From Bacillus sp. HF117_J1_D (GTDB lineage Bacteria > Bacillota > Bacilli > Bacillales > Bacillaceae_C): a stretch of 47,498 bases of DNA. Positions 25,569-35,385 of the stretch are shown here, piece after piece. The stretch is taken from positions 1 through 47,498 of the forward strand of contig JAABNQ010000023.1 in the NCBI GenBank assembly GCA_009928435.1, given 5' to 3'. Each line of letters starts with the position of its first letter. Position 1 is the stretch's first letter. The translations under genes and the position numbers were made by a program. The notes beneath the pieces are model-generated. The model was not told the origin of the DNA, did no database searches, and worked only from the letters and a program-made list of their open reading frames with translations.

Positions 25569-27113
25569 ATGTCAGTGAATATGAATCCTTTACAACAAAC
25601 ATTGCAGGATAGAGTCGAACAAATTAAAAAGGGCGGAGCCTCTAAATATCATGCAAAAAACGAAGAGCAGGGAAAGATGTTCGTTCGCGATCGTTTATCA
25701 TTATTGTTCGATCCGGGCTTTGAACTCGAGGATGCTCTATTTGCAAACTGCATGGCGGGGGATCTTCCTGCGGATGGTGTTGTGACAGGAATGGGCAAGG
25801 TGAATGGCCAGCTTGTCTGTGTGATGGCCAACGATTCAACGGTCAAAGCCGGTTCCTGGGGAGCACGAACGGTTGAGAAAATCATTCGAATCCAGGAAAC
25901 TGCTGAAAAGCTTCGAGTTCCGTTATTATACCTAGTAGATTCAGCTGGAGCGCGGATAACGGATCAGGTGGAAATGTTCCCGGGGCGTCGTGGTGCAGGA
26001 AGAATTTTTTACAATCAAGTAAAGCTTTCAGGGAAAATTCCTCAGATCTGTATTCTGTTTGGACCATCTGCTGCAGGCGGAGCGTATATTCCTGCATTTT
26101 GTGACATTGTTATTATGGTTGATGAAAATGCATCCATGTACCTGGGATCACCGCGAATGGCCGAAATGGTGGTTGGTGAAAGAGTAACATTGGAGGAAAT
26201 GGGCGGCGCCCGCATGCACTGTTCGGTATCAGGGTGCGGTGATGTTCTTGCGAAAAATGAAGAAGAAGCCATTTCAATGGCTAGAAACTATCTTTCTTAT
26301 TTCCCTGCTAATTTCTCGGAAAAGCCGCCAGTTCGTGAGGCTGTGGCTCCTAAACAATTGAAGAAACCATTGGAAGAGCTGATTCCGGTTAATCAGAACT
26401 CACCATTTAATATGCATGATCTAATAAATGGGATTATTGATGAAGGCTCCTTCTTTGAGATCAAAAAGCTTTTTGCTGGCGAACTGATTACAGGACTTGC
26501 CCGTATGGATGGGAAACCTCTAGGTATCATCGCTAATCAGCCGCGAGTTAAAGGTGGGGTATTATTCCATGATTCAGCAGATAAGGCCGCAAAATTTATT
26601 AATCTTTGTGATGCCTACCATATTCCACTTTTGTTTCTAGTTGATGTGCCTGGATTTATGATCGGTACTAAGGTTGAAAGGGCAGGAATCATTCGCCATG
26701 GTGCAAAAATGATTTCGGCGATGTCTGAAGCAAGTGTTCCAAAAATCTCTGTTATCGTACGCAAAGCATATGGCGCGGGTCTTTACGCAATGGCTGGCCC
26801 TGCATTTGAACCGGATGCTTGTCTTGCCTTGCCATCTGCACAAATTGCGGTTATGGGACCAGAAGCAGCGGTGAATGCAGTTTATGCAAATAAAATTGCT
26901 GCGCTTCCTGAAGAGGAGCGTGTCGCATTCATCGAACAAAAACGTGATGAATATAAAGAAGATATTGATATTTACCGTTTAGCTTCCGAAATGGTGATTG
27001 ACGGTATTATCCCTGTAAATTCATTGCGTGAAGAGCTTGTACATCGTTTTGAGGCATATTCTTCAAAACAACTTACTTTCTCAGAAAGAAAACACCCTGT
27101 ATATCCGGTTTAA
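25569..27113 (+). CDS. Acyl-CoA carboxyltransferase, methylcrotonyl-CoA carboxylase beta type
   Basis: The 514-residue carboxyltransferase has N- and C-terminal crotonase-like halves. Oxyanion segments are FPGRRGAGRIFYN and IVRKAYGAGLYAMAGP; VDVPGFMIGTKVERAGIIRH lines the acyl-CoA site. It transfers CO2 from biotin to an acyl-CoA, most likely 3-methylcrotonyl-CoA in this context; propionyl-CoA cannot be excluded from sequence. The start is ATG 25569, 8 nt after GAGGAGG; the longer TTG frame overlapping the hydratase is not used. It is the yngE equivalent. Confidence 0.93.
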   Translation: MSVNMNPLQQTLQDRVEQIKKGGASKYHAKNEEQGKMFVRDRLSLLFDPGFELEDALFANCMAGDLPADGVVTGMGKVNGQLVCVMANDSTVKAGSWGARTVEKIIRIQETAEKLRVPLLYLVDSAGARITDQVEMFPGRRGAGRIFYNQVKLSGKIPQICILFGPSAAGGAYIPAFCDIVIMVDENASMYLGSPRMAEMVVGERVTLEEMGGARMHCSVSGCGDVLAKNEEEAISMARNYLSYFPANFSEKPPVREAVAPKQLKKPLEELIPVNQNSPFNMHDLINGIIDEGSFFEIKKLFAGELITGLARMDGKPLGIIANQPRVKGGVLFHDSADKAAKFINLCDAYHIPLLFLVDVPGFMIGTKVERAGIIRHGAKMISAMSEASVPKISVIVRKAYGAGLYAMAGPAFEPDACLALPSAQIAVMGPEAAVNAVYANKIAALPEEERVAFIEQKRDEYKEDIDIYRLASEMVIDGIIPVNSLREELVHRFEAYSSKQLTFSERKHPVYPV

Positions 27114-27169
27114 TTTTAACATTCATGTTCAAATGAAAGAGACTTCATCTTAATAAGGAGGCGGTTACT

Positions 27170-27874
27170 GTGAAGAGTGGAAAAATTGTAAACTCCTTTG
27201 CGGAAGCAATACAAGATATTTCGGATGGCGATACCATCATCGTCGGTGGTTTCGGACTGTGCGGAATTCCGGAAAAAGCAATTCTTGCCTTAAGAGATCA
27301 AGGAACGAAGGATTTAACCATCGTTAGTAATAACTGTGGCGTCGATGATTGGGGGCTTGGGCTGCTTCTTGCAAATAAGCAAATTAAGAAAATGGTCTCA
27401 TCCTATGTCGGTGAAAATAAAATTTTTGAACAGCAGTTTTTAAGCGGTGAGCTTGAGGTAGAACTAGTCCCACAAGGAACGCTTGCGGAACGAATTCGTG
27501 CCGGCGGCGCCGGAATTCCTGGTTTTTATACGGCTACCGGGGTGGGAACACCGATAGCTGAAGGAAAAGAGCAGAAGGAGTTTAACGGAAGAACGTATTT
27601 ATTAGAAGAGGGAATTGTCGGCGATTTTGCACTGGTGAAAGCCTGGAAGGCCGATCCGCTTGGAAACCTTGTTTTTCGTAAAACATCACGCAATTTTAAT
27701 CCATTGGCTGCGATGGCTGGAAAAATTACGATTGCAGAAGTGGAGGAAATCGTTGAAGTAGGAGATTTAGATCCGGATAAAATCCATACGCCCGGAATCT
27801 TCGTTCAACGTGTTCTGCTCGGAACAAACTATGAAAAGCGCATAGAAAGACGTACCGTTTTACATGCCCAGTAG
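27170..27874 (+). CDS. scoA: 3-oxoacid CoA-transferase subunit A
   Basis: The 234-residue subunit begins at GTG after AAGGAGGCGG. It has the family motif [13 protein letters not shown] near the N-terminus and the typical [10 protein letters not shown] loop (about 115). With subunit B it moves CoA from succinyl-CoA to acetoacetate, which is what HMG-CoA lyase releases, completing the pathway to acetoacetyl-CoA. The gap of about 56 bp suggests it is in the same operon. Confidence 0.93.
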   Translation: MKSGKIVNSFAEAIQDISDGDTIIVGGFGLCGIPEKAILALRDQGTKDLTIVSNNCGVDDWGLGLLLANKQIKKMVSSYVGENKIFEQQFLSGELEVELVPQGTLAERIRAGGAGIPGFYTATGVGTPIAEGKEQKEFNGRTYLLEEGIVGDFALVKAWKADPLGNLVFRKTSRNFNPLAAMAGKITIAEVEEIVEVGDLDPDKIHTPGIFVQRVLLGTNYEKRIERRTVLHAQ

Positions 27875-27968
27875 TTTAAAAGAAGTCCATTGACGAGCTT
27901 TTACATTTTAAAAGATAAAAATGAATAATAGGCGGTTCTTTAAATACATGAGACAAGGAGTGAGCAGA

Positions 27969-28619
27969 TTGAAGGATGTACGATTAGCCATTATAAAGCG
28001 TGCGGTTCAAGAAATTCAAGATGGAATAAACGTAAATTTGGGGATTGGTATGCCGACATTGATTGCCAATGAAATTCCGAGCGAATACAATGTCTTACTG
28101 CAATCAGAAAATGGCTTACTGGGCATTGGTCCTTATCCGGTTGAAGGTACAGAAGACCCCGATTTAATAAATGCGGGAAAAGAAACGATAACTGCTGTGC
28201 CAGGCTCTTCTTTTTTCGATAGTGCTGAATCATTCGCAATGATCCGCGGCGGTCATATCGACCTAGCCATCTTAGGGGGAATGGAAGTTTCTCAAACAGG
28301 AGATTTGGCTAATTGGATGATTCCAGGGAAGATGGTCAAAGGAATGGGCGGTGCCATGGACTTAGTGAACGGAGCAAAACGGGTTGTTGTCATCATGGAA
28401 CATGTAAATAAGTACGGAAAATCAAAAGTCAAAAAAGAGTGTACACTTCCCCTTACGGGAAAAAGAGTGGTGCACCGTTTAATTACTGATTTGGCCGTCT
28501 TTGACTTTACTTCGGAGGGAATGGTTCTCGTGGAAATACAGGATGGAGGATCAATTGAAGAAGTTATGGAAAAAACGGAGGCTTCATTTGAAATTGATTC
28601 AAAAATACCGATTAAGTAA
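27969..28619 (+). CDS. scoB: 3-oxoacid CoA-transferase subunit B
   Basis: The 216-residue subunit has [13 protein letters not shown] and the active-site glutamate in SENGLLG. A TTG start at 27969 is chosen because AAGGAG lies 8 nt upstream; the ATG at 27921 has no ribosome binding site and would add 16 residues not seen in the family. It forms the catalytic heteromer with the preceding gene product. Confidence 0.92.
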   Translation: MKDVRLAIIKRAVQEIQDGINVNLGIGMPTLIANEIPSEYNVLLQSENGLLGIGPYPVEGTEDPDLINAGKETITAVPGSSFFDSAESFAMIRGGHIDLAILGGMEVSQTGDLANWMIPGKMVKGMGGAMDLVNGAKRVVVIMEHVNKYGKSKVKKECTLPLTGKRVVHRLITDLAVFDFTSEGMVLVEIQDGGSIEEVMEKTEASFEIDSKIPIK

Positions 28620-28673
28620 AGTTATGGACTAGTGCCAGTGATATGGAGTAAAGAGGAATTTAAAACATCTATG

Positions 28674-28708
28674 AAATCCCCATCTGAAAAACAGGTGGGG
28701 ATGATTTG
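28674..28708 (+). terminator. Terminator of the leucine/isovalerate operon
   Basis: TCCCCATCTG pairs with CAGGTGGGGA around a 5-nt A loop, followed by a weak T-rich stretch. The next gene is convergent. Confidence 0.75.
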
Positions 28709-28797
28709 ACGCTTACTGGGGTCGGAGTTTAGTCACCCTACTCCTACTAGTGCTCGTGACATTCTCTGACTCGTTTTAAAAATGACTAGAGCGATTA

Positions 28798-29316
28798 CTA
28801 AGAGTCCAGCGGTTCTCCCACCATATGATGAGGCATTTCCCCGATTGGCTCTTCGAAAAACCATGCTCCTAAGCTACTGACATGGGGGACGTCTTGGAAT
28901 GTGATAAGAATAGCGTCTTCTGTATCAGACGTATTGCAATGCTCATGTTTTGACCAAGAAGGGGCTAATACAAGATCGCCTTTTTTCCACTCAATGATTT
29001 CTTCATCAATGATACTATATCCTTGGCCTTGAAAAACAAAGAAGAGAGCAACATTTGAATGACGATGCGCGTGTTCATGTACTCCAGGCTTAAAAACCTG
29101 GACGATAACATTAAGAGTAGGGGATACCCCGTATGCATTGCCTGTATCTTTATGCACTAGCGAAATGGTGCCGCGGCCTTTCTCTGGTGAAGCTACTGTC
29201 TCCATAAGCTTAGGATATATATCTTCCCATTTCCATACGGCTGGGCGCATCCTTGGCTTCATAGTTTTTTTGCGGAATTCTGATACAGACATGATTTCTG
29301 TTCTTTCTTTGCTCAT
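28798..29316 (-). CDS. Cupin-domain protein, gentisate-dioxygenase-like
   Basis: The 172-residue protein is a single cupin (about 60-145). The metal motif PGVHEHAHRHSNVALFFVFQ resembles the HRH pattern of gentisate 1,2-dioxygenase and related aromatic dioxygenases; a second-motif His is in WSKHEHCNT. Gentisate dioxygenases are bicupins of about 350 residues, so this is half that size and may be a small stand-alone dioxygenase or a non-enzymatic sensor. It is convergent with the leucine operon and separated from it by a terminator. Substrate unknown. Confidence 0.75.
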   Translation of the reverse strand: MSKERTEIMSVSEFRKKTMKPRMRPAVWKWEDIYPKLMETVASPEKGRGTISLVHKDTGNAYGVSPTLNVIVQVFKPGVHEHAHRHSNVALFFVFQGQGYSIIDEEIIEWKKGDLVLAPSWSKHEHCNTSDTEDAILITFQDVPHVSSLGAWFFEEPIGEMPHHMVGEPLDS

Positions 29317-29515
29317 TGTTCTTATCCCTCCCTGGATAAAGTAAATTTTTTTTCAAAGTATCTTTGTTCTCTTATTTGTCCTTTATATATTAGTATAATG
29401 GTCTGTTTCTATTAATCAATTCAATTATTTTTATGAAGATGATAGATTTTAACTATAATTTTGCTGACTTATTGTTCGAATCAAGGTGATCTAGCCATCT
29501 TTATATTTGAGAAAT

Positions 29516-29547
29516 GAAAAAGAGGGGCTATGATCGCCCACTCTTTA
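29516..29547 (-). terminator. Terminator of the class III aminotransferase
   Basis: Read on the minus strand, AAAGAGTGGGC pairs with GCCCCTCTTT (one mismatch) and ends in a T run, just past the aminotransferase stop codon. Confidence 0.65.
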
Positions 29548-29551
29548 AAAT

Positions 29552-30880
29552 CTAAAATGATAGTGATGATTGTACCTCAAAAATCGCATCTTTAAGGATA
29601 TCGACAAATTCGTTAACTTCTTTTTCATTGATGCAAAGCGGAGGAGAATAAACAATTGTATCTTTATCCCAGTATACAACGTTACGTAAGATTAATCCGC
29701 GTTCTCTTGCTTTAGCTACAACTTTTACAGAGACTTTTTCTTTGAAGCGTTCGCCAGTTTCCTGATTTTTAACAAGTTCAATTGCACCAACTAATCCAAG
29801 GTGACGCACTTCACCGACGATATTAGTTTCTTTTTGAAGCTCTTTTAATTTGCTCGCTAGAAGGTCTCCCATTACTTTGGAATTCTCAACCATGTTTTCG
29901 TTTTCCATAATTTCAATGTTTTTCAAACCAACGGCACAAGCTGTTGGGTGACCACTATAAGTGAGTCCATGCATCAAGACGCCTTTGGAGTATTTAATTA
30001 AATCTTGATGTATGTGTTCACGTAAGACAACTGCCCCTAATTGAATATACCCGCTGGAAATACCTTTAGCCATTATCATTACATCTGGAACGATATCATA
30101 GTGTTCGCAAGCGAACATTTTTCCTGTACGCCCAAAGCCGCTGATTACTTCATCAGCAATGAACAAGATATCATATTCATCACAGATTTTACGGATTTCC
30201 TTTAAGTATCCTTCTTTGGGGAAGTTTACTCCGCCTGCTCCTTGAATAGGCTCCGTTAAGAATGCCGCGATGGTGTCTGCTCCTTCTTCTTCAATTGCTT
30301 TTCTAAAGGCATCCGGATCTTCTGGATCAATATGCACGAATCCAGGTGCTAGTGATGTAGTAAACTCATGGAATGATTTGATCCCGGTGGCACTTGTGGA
30401 ACCAGATGCAACCCCATGATATGCTCTTTCACGAGCAATGATTTTTGTTTTTTCAGGTTTACCTTTCACTTTCCAATAGTGGCGGACAAACTTATAGGCT
30501 GAATCGTTGGATTCAGAGCCGCCGGAAGTGAAGAATACGCTATTTAAATCACCCGGCGTTAATTCGGCAACTTTCGCAGCAAGACGAATAGCAGGTTCAT
30601 TACTCAAGCCGGTAAAACTAGAGACGTACGCACATTTTTCAAGTTGCTCTTTTGCTGCCTCAGCCATTTCCTTACGGCCATATCCAATGTTTACATTCCA
30701 AAGGGAAGCCATGCCTTCAAGATATTTCTTTCCATTAACATCTGTAACATAAACACCCTCAGCTTTATCAAAAATAATGCTAGGTCCATTTTCTTGCTGA
30801 TCCTGTAAAGAAGAGGTTGGATGAATAAAATGTTTCTTGTCCAATTCGACCAATTCTTGCCTTAATTTTTCATTACTCAT
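29552..30880 (-). CDS. Class III (omega) aminotransferase
   Basis: The 442-residue fold-type I PLP enzyme has substrate-entrance segment GMASLWNVNIGYG, cofactor motif FTSGGSESNDSAYKFVRHYW, ADEVISGFGRTG (Asp contacting PLP) and the Schiff-base Lys in IMAKGISSGY. It resembles omega-amino acid:pyruvate aminotransferases (beta-alanine, taurine, putrescine-type amine donors) rather than ornithine or GABA enzymes; donor specificity cannot be set by eye. GAAAGGGAGCG precedes the ATG. It is a monocistronic unit with its own terminator. Confidence 0.9.
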   Translation of the reverse strand: MSNEKLRQELVELDKKHFIHPTSSLQDQQENGPSIIFDKAEGVYVTDVNGKKYLEGMASLWNVNIGYGRKEMAEAAKEQLEKCAYVSSFTGLSNEPAIRLAAKVAELTPGDLNSVFFTSGGSESNDSAYKFVRHYWKVKGKPEKTKIIARERAYHGVASGSTSATGIKSFHEFTTSLAPGFVHIDPEDPDAFRKAIEEEGADTIAAFLTEPIQGAGGVNFPKEGYLKEIRKICDEYDILFIADEVISGFGRTGKMFACEHYDIVPDVMIMAKGISSGYIQLGAVVLREHIHQDLIKYSKGVLMHGLTYSGHPTACAVGLKNIEIMENENMVENSKVMGDLLASKLKELQKETNIVGEVRHLGLVGAIELVKNQETGERFKEKVSVKVVAKARERGLILRNVVYWDKDTIVYSPPLCINEKEVNEFVDILKDAIFEVQSSLSF

Positions 30881-31159
30881 AATAATCGCTCCCTTTCAAA
30901 GTTGTAAATTGTGGAACTATGGCGATATTCCATATTCAGTTTAATTTGAAAAAAAGCATTATACAATTCAATAATTAATATCGTTTCAATAGGTAATTCC
31001 TATCATTATACAAGAGGGTAGAATCAAGATTCGTCTGTAAAATCATTTCTTGTCCCTATGATAATGATAAGAAATAAGGGATTGTTGATGATAGGTGGTT
31101 TCACTTACGATAGAAACATGTAGTAAAGCTACATAAAATATTAAGGGAGTGGATGGAAA

Positions 31160-31399
31160 ATGACAAAAGCTGTTTTTTATCATGCTGGGTGCCCGATTTG
31201 CGTAGATGCTGAACAAGTTGTGCTTGAGTATCTTGATAATTCAAAAATCAGTACAGAAATCGTCCATCTTGGTATAGAACGAAACCGTATTGAAGAAGCA
31301 GAGAGAGTTGGGATTAAATCCGTTCCTGCATTGGTTATTGAAAATAACATCTACCATATTAATTATGGTGCAAGCTTGGAGGATGTAAAAAAAGGGTAG
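31160..31399 (+). CDS. Small thioredoxin/glutaredoxin-fold protein
   Basis: The 79-residue protein has the redox motif CPIC (Cys11, Cys14) after the first beta strand and a cis-Pro segment SVPALVI near residue 54, both diagnostic of the thioredoxin fold. It has no signal peptide, so it should act in the cytoplasm in thiol-disulfide exchange. TTAAGGGAGTGG lies upstream of the ATG. It sits about 100 bp before the alanine racemase frame and may be co-transcribed. Confidence 0.85.
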   Translation: MTKAVFYHAGCPICVDAEQVVLEYLDNSKISTEIVHLGIERNRIEEAERVGIKSVPALVIENNIYHINYGASLEDVKKG

Positions 31400-31498
31400 T
31401 GGCTGGAAGAAGGAGGTGTCGGCAGGGGCACCTCTTTTTGGAGTGAGTTGAATAATTGATAGTGGAGTCAATTTAAACTCTTGGGGAGCGTGACTTTT

Positions 31499-32642
31499 TT
31501 GATTGGCCAAACTCAATATTTTCGTGATACATGGGCAGAGATTGACATGGACGCCCTTTACCAAAATGTACAAGCCATTTGTAATGAACTGCCGCAGAGA
31601 ACGAAATTGTTTGCCGCAGTGAAAGCAAATGCCTATGGACACGGAGATTTTCAAGTAGCAAAAGAAGCCCTGAGAGCAGGCGCTCATGGCCTTGTGGTCG
31701 CTTTGCTTGATGAAGCATTGGCCCTTAGGCTGAAAGGGATTCAAGCACCAATTCTTGTTCTAGGCCTTATCAGGCCAGTGGATGCGGGTGTTGCTGCTAG
31801 GCATCATATTTCAGTCTCGGTATTCCAAATAGAGTGGCTCAAAGAAGCCAGTCGGGTGTTGGATAGCAGGGATCCGCCACTCAAAGTCCATATTAAGTGC
31901 GATACCGGGATGGGGCGCATTGGACTTAAGCATAAAAACGAATTAAAGGATGTCGAACGATTCATTAATTATGCATATTCATTTGAATTAGAGGGGATAT
32001 TCACCCACTTTTCGACCGCCGACCTAACGTCAGAAAAATATTATCAGCGGCAGCTGCAACTTTTTAAACAATATGTCTCAGTGTTGGAAAAAAAAACCGA
32101 AATATGTACATGCTGCCAATAGCGCAGGTGCTCTTTGCCACAAGGATTCCTTGTTTAATACGGTTAGGGTCGGGATTGCGATGTACGGTCTTGCCACATC
32201 ACAGGAAACAGCTCCGCTTGTGAAAGGGAAACAGGTATTCTCGCTTCATACCAAAATCGTTCATGTGAAAAAAATTCTTCCAGGCGAATACATCGGATAT
32301 GGGGCAGACTACCGAGCAGAGAGTGAGGAATGGATTGCCACGCTTCCAGTTGGATATGCCGATGGCTGGCTGCGTAAGCTAGAAAGCCAAAGTGTTATTG
32401 TAAATGGACAGCGTGCGAAAATTGTTGGCAGGATTTGTATGGATCAGATGATGGTTAAGCTTTCTAATTATTTACCGATTGGCACTAAGGTTACCTTGAT
32501 TGGCGGCAAAGAATCTGAAGACTTTATTACAGTGGAAGAAATTGCCGAAGAACTGGGAACGATCAATTATGAGGTAACATGTACGATTAATTTTCGCGTT
32601 CCCCGTGTATATAAAAGAGGCTCTCGGCATCTTGAGCTTTAG
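31499..32642 (+). pseudogene. alr: Alanine racemase, interrupted by a one-base frameshift
   Basis: Two overlapping frames together give a complete fold-type III alanine racemase. The first has the PLP lysine in AAVKANAYGHG and KCDTGMGRIGL. The second has RVGIAMYG, the catalytic Tyr region YGADYRAESEEW and TLPVGYADGW. They join at a run of nine A (about 32089-32097); eight would restore the reading LEKKPKYVHAANS. So the gene has one extra A, or a sequencing error, or relies on slippage. Combined length is about 380 residues, as normal. The start is probably TTG 31499, 10 nt after GGGGAG; TTG 31481 is the alternative. Confidence 0.85.
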
Positions 32643-32698
32643 ATTAGTATTGGCATTCCTGCCATGCAAAAAAAAGGTCCCATTGTGCGGGATTCTTT

Positions 32699-33595
32699 TC
32701 AGTCAATTTGTTCATCCTTGACCGTGTCAATTAAATGTTCCATAAACACACGGCTTGCTGCGCATAAGTATTTATTTTTCCTATAAACGACACCAATTTG
32801 AGTAGTGAGTATCGGTTCTTGGATCGGGATTGTTCGTATTTGCTCATTTTCATGATAATCAAGGTACGGTTTTGGAAGAATGGTAACGCCAACGCCCATG
32901 CTGACCAGATTAATAATGGATTCCATCGTCGTCATTTCCATAACCGGCTGTGGTGTAAATTCGAATGAGCGACATTGCTCATTAATGAGCTGCCGTAAAA
33001 AATACGTGTCAGGCAATAAAACAGAAGGAGTATTTTTAATAATGTCAAGAGTTACAAACGGTTCATTGGCAACAGGATGATCGGCAGGTACTGCAAGGGC
33101 AAGCTCTTCTTTATAGAGCGGGATTGTTTCCAAATCATCATGTTCCATCGGTAAAAATACGATACCCAAGTCAAGTTCGTTTTGGAGAAGTCCTTCGTAA
33201 ATATCTCCTGTTCGTAGACCGAGAATAGACAGTTCTACATTCGGATAGTTTCGGTTAAACCTGATAGCCGTCGGTGAAAGCAAGTAATTGACTACTGTGA
33301 GAAGTGCACCTATTTTCAACGTACCTCTCTTTAACCCTTGTAGTTCGCTGATCGCTGCACGTGCCTGTGAAAGTTCATGAAACACATTGTAGCCATGGTG
33401 CAGCAACGTTTTACCTGCTTCAGTCATTAGAGTTTTCTTGCCGACGCGATCAAATAAGGGTGTCCCGATTTCGTGCTCAAGTAAACGAATTTGCTGGCTA
33501 AGGGAGGGTTGGGCGATACCAAGTTTCTCTGCTGCGCGGGTAAAATGGAGCTCCTGACATAGGGTCATAAAGTATTCTAATTGCTTTAATTCCAT
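32699..33595 (-). CDS. LysR-family transcriptional regulator
   Basis: The 298-residue protein has an N-terminal winged HTH (1-60: FTRAAEKLGIAQPSLSQQIR) and a type-2 periplasmic-binding-like effector domain (about 90-295). It is divergent from serC, with 187 AT-rich bp between the starts, including TAGCTA-type dyads around 33636. By family habit it should control itself and serC. The effector is unknown; the context suggests a hydroxy- or keto-acid intermediate. Confidence 0.9.
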   Translation of the reverse strand: MELKQLEYFMTLCQELHFTRAAEKLGIAQPSLSQQIRLLEHEIGTPLFDRVGKKTLMTEAGKTLLHHGYNVFHELSQARAAISELQGLKRGTLKIGALLTVVNYLLSPTAIRFNRNYPNVELSILGLRTGDIYEGLLQNELDLGIVFLPMEHDDLETIPLYKEELALAVPADHPVANEPFVTLDIIKNTPSVLLPDTYFLRQLINEQCRSFEFTPQPVMEMTTMESIINLVSMGVGVTILPKPYLDYHENEQIRTIPIQEPILTTQIGVVYRKNKYLCAASRVFMEHLIDTVKDEQID

Positions 33596-33782
33596 CTAAC
33601 TTCCTCCTCGTCCATATTCACATAATGATAGATGATAGCTATTATTATAGAATAAACCATAAGAAATATCTAATGTATATTTAATTTGTTATGGTGATTG
33701 AAAGGAGAAGGGGATTTAAGATAATCAATTACCATATTTACGGAATTTTTAAAGTATTTCCGATTCCTAAGGGGGAATAAGA

Positions 33783-34868
33783 ATGAAACAAGTCTATAAC
33801 TTCAATGCGGGACCAGCTGCGTTACCTTTGGAAGTCATGCATCAAGTGCAGGATGAACTTCTTGATTTGCAGGGCACTGGTTTATCGATCTTAGAGATAT
33901 CACACAGAAGCAAGGAGTATGAGAATATCAATGGGGAAACACAGCAATTGTTGAAAGAGCTTCTTCATATTCCTTCTGATTACGAGGCATTATTTTTACA
34001 AGGTGGGGCAAGTACGCAATTTGCCATGGTGCCCATGAATTTTTTAACTGAAGGACGTATGGCGAGTTATCTGCACAGTGGCACGTGGTCTGGAAAAGCG
34101 ATAGCTGAAGCGAGAAAGATAGGGGAGACTACAATTGCAGGAAGCTCGGAGGCTGATCATTTTATTAAGGTTCCTGATCTTAATAAAATTAGGCTCAATC
34201 CGGAAACAGCTTACATCCACCTTACTTCTAATGAAACGATTGCAGGTATTCAATACCAGAGTTTTTTAGATACAGGGGAAGTACCGCTTATCGCAGACAT
34301 GTCCAGTGATATTTTGTCTCGACCCATTGATGTTTCAAACTTTGCTCTTATATATGCCGGCGCTCAGAAAAACTTGGGGCCTTCCGGCGTTACAGTTGTC
34401 ATCGTTAAGCGGAACCTGCTGGAAAGCATTCCTACTAGTATTCCTGATATGATGAATTATCGGGTTCATGCAAACAAACGTTCCTTATACAATACCCCTC
34501 CTGTATTTGCTGTTTACATTGTAAATCTAATGCTCAAATGGATTCGAAATAACGGCGGGGTAAAAGCGATAGAACGGCGCAATCACCTTAAAGCTAATTT
34601 GATTTATAACGTAATCGATAAGAGCGGTGGCTTTTACAATGGCCTAGCTCATCCAGAAAGCCGCTCGATGATGAATGTCACGTTTGGTATTTTTAATGAG
34701 GGCATAGAAAAACACTTTTTACAAGAAGCGGAGCAAAATGGATTTGTTGGGGTGAAGGGGCACAGGGATGCAGGTCATCTGAGAGTTTCCATCTATAACG
34801 CGGTTACATACGAACAATGCAAAGCATTAACGGATTTTATGTTGGACTTTCAAAAACGTTTTGGGTAG
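33783..34868 (+). CDS. serC: Phosphoserine aminotransferase (diverged)
   Basis: The 361-residue class V aminotransferase has NFNAGPAALP at the N-terminus, substrate-phosphate residues His-Arg in EISHRSKEY, the PLP lysine in IYAGAQKNLGPSGV and the late loop KGHRDAGHLRVSIYNAV. The normal loop is KGHRSVGGxRASIYNA, so the HR and the carboxylate-binding Arg are kept while the residues between are changed. It would convert 3-phosphohydroxypyruvate or a close analogue to the amino acid with glutamate as donor. CTAAGGGGG precedes the ATG. It is divergent from a LysR gene and followed by a strong hairpin and two tRNA-Cys genes. Confidence 0.9.
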   Translation: MKQVYNFNAGPAALPLEVMHQVQDELLDLQGTGLSILEISHRSKEYENINGETQQLLKELLHIPSDYEALFLQGGASTQFAMVPMNFLTEGRMASYLHSGTWSGKAIAEARKIGETTIAGSSEADHFIKVPDLNKIRLNPETAYIHLTSNETIAGIQYQSFLDTGEVPLIADMSSDILSRPIDVSNFALIYAGAQKNLGPSGVTVVIVKRNLLESIPTSIPDMMNYRVHANKRSLYNTPPVFAVYIVNLMLKWIRNNGGVKAIERRNHLKANLIYNVIDKSGGFYNGLAHPESRSMMNVTFGIFNEGIEKHFLQEAEQNGFVGVKGHRDAGHLRVSIYNAVTYEQCKALTDFMLDFQKRFG

Positions 34869-34942
34869 GAGAGGAATTGCGTCGTTGTATGGTTCATTCA
34901 GATCAGGCAATGAATAGATGGTTGCTTGAAAGGATGGATAGT

Positions 34943-34985
34943 ATAACCGAAATTCCAGCCTTTTTTTCGCTGGAATTTCGGTTAT
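34943..34985 (+). terminator. Perfect 17-bp hairpin after serC
   Basis: ATAACCGAAATTCCAGC (34943-34959) and its exact reverse complement (34969-34985) flank a loop of nine bases rich in T. The stem is very stable though the T run sits in the loop rather than after it. It probably ends serC transcription. Confidence 0.75.
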
Positions 34986-35105
34986 CCGACGCTTTTCTTG
35001 ATGTAGATTGATAGGTAAAACCAATCATTATAAGTAAAATGTTGAAATTGAACTTATAAATGAAAGTAGGTAATATCAAATTAAAGCTAGTTGACTTTAT
35101 ATTTT

Positions 35106-35176
35106 GGGAGTATAGCCAAATGGAAAGGCAAAGGTCTGCAAAACCTTCAATTCTGGTTCGAATCCAGATACTCCCT
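35106..35176 (+). tRNA. trnC: tRNA-Cys (GCA), copy 1
   Basis: 71 nt. The acceptor stem GGGAGTA/TACTCCC is a perfect 7 bp; D stem GCC/GGC; anticodon loop CTGCAAA gives anticodon GCA; T arm TCTGG-TTCGAAT-CCAGA. U is the discriminator base, the cysteine identity base. CCA is not encoded. Confidence 0.95.
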
Positions 35177-35276
35177 CTTGATAGGAATAAACCAATCATT
35201 ATAAGTAAAATGTTGAAATTGAACTTATAAATGAAAGTAAGCAATATCAAATTAAAGCTAGTTGATTTTATATTTC

Positions 35277-35347
35277 GGGAGTATAGCCAAATGGAAAGGC
35301 AAAGGTCTGCAAAACCTTTAATTCTGGTTCGAATCCAGATACTCCCT
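35277..35347 (+). tRNA. trnC: tRNA-Cys (GCA), copy 2
   Basis: Identical to copy 1 except for one base in the variable loop (C to T). All stems are intact and CCA is not encoded. It lies 39 bp before the start of the YggS-type gene. Confidence 0.95.
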
Positions 35348-35385
35348 CTTAATCAAATTTCCTTTTAAAGAAACGGGGAAGCAAA

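Larger units (their letters stand above)
35008..35350 (+). repeat. 171-bp tandem duplication containing the tRNA-Cys genes
   Basis: Copy 1 (35008-35180) and copy 2 (35178-35350) both start TTGATAGG, contain the same AT-rich stretch (CCAATCATTATAAG and onward) and end with a tRNA gene. Only about ten differences are visible, so the duplication is fairly recent or is maintained by selection. Confidence 0.9.

Noticed and set aside
35105-35350. Tandem tRNA duplication as a phage attachment site
   Set aside because: No integrase or phage gene is nearby, and the duplicated unit includes the whole upstream spacer rather than just a tRNA 3' end.
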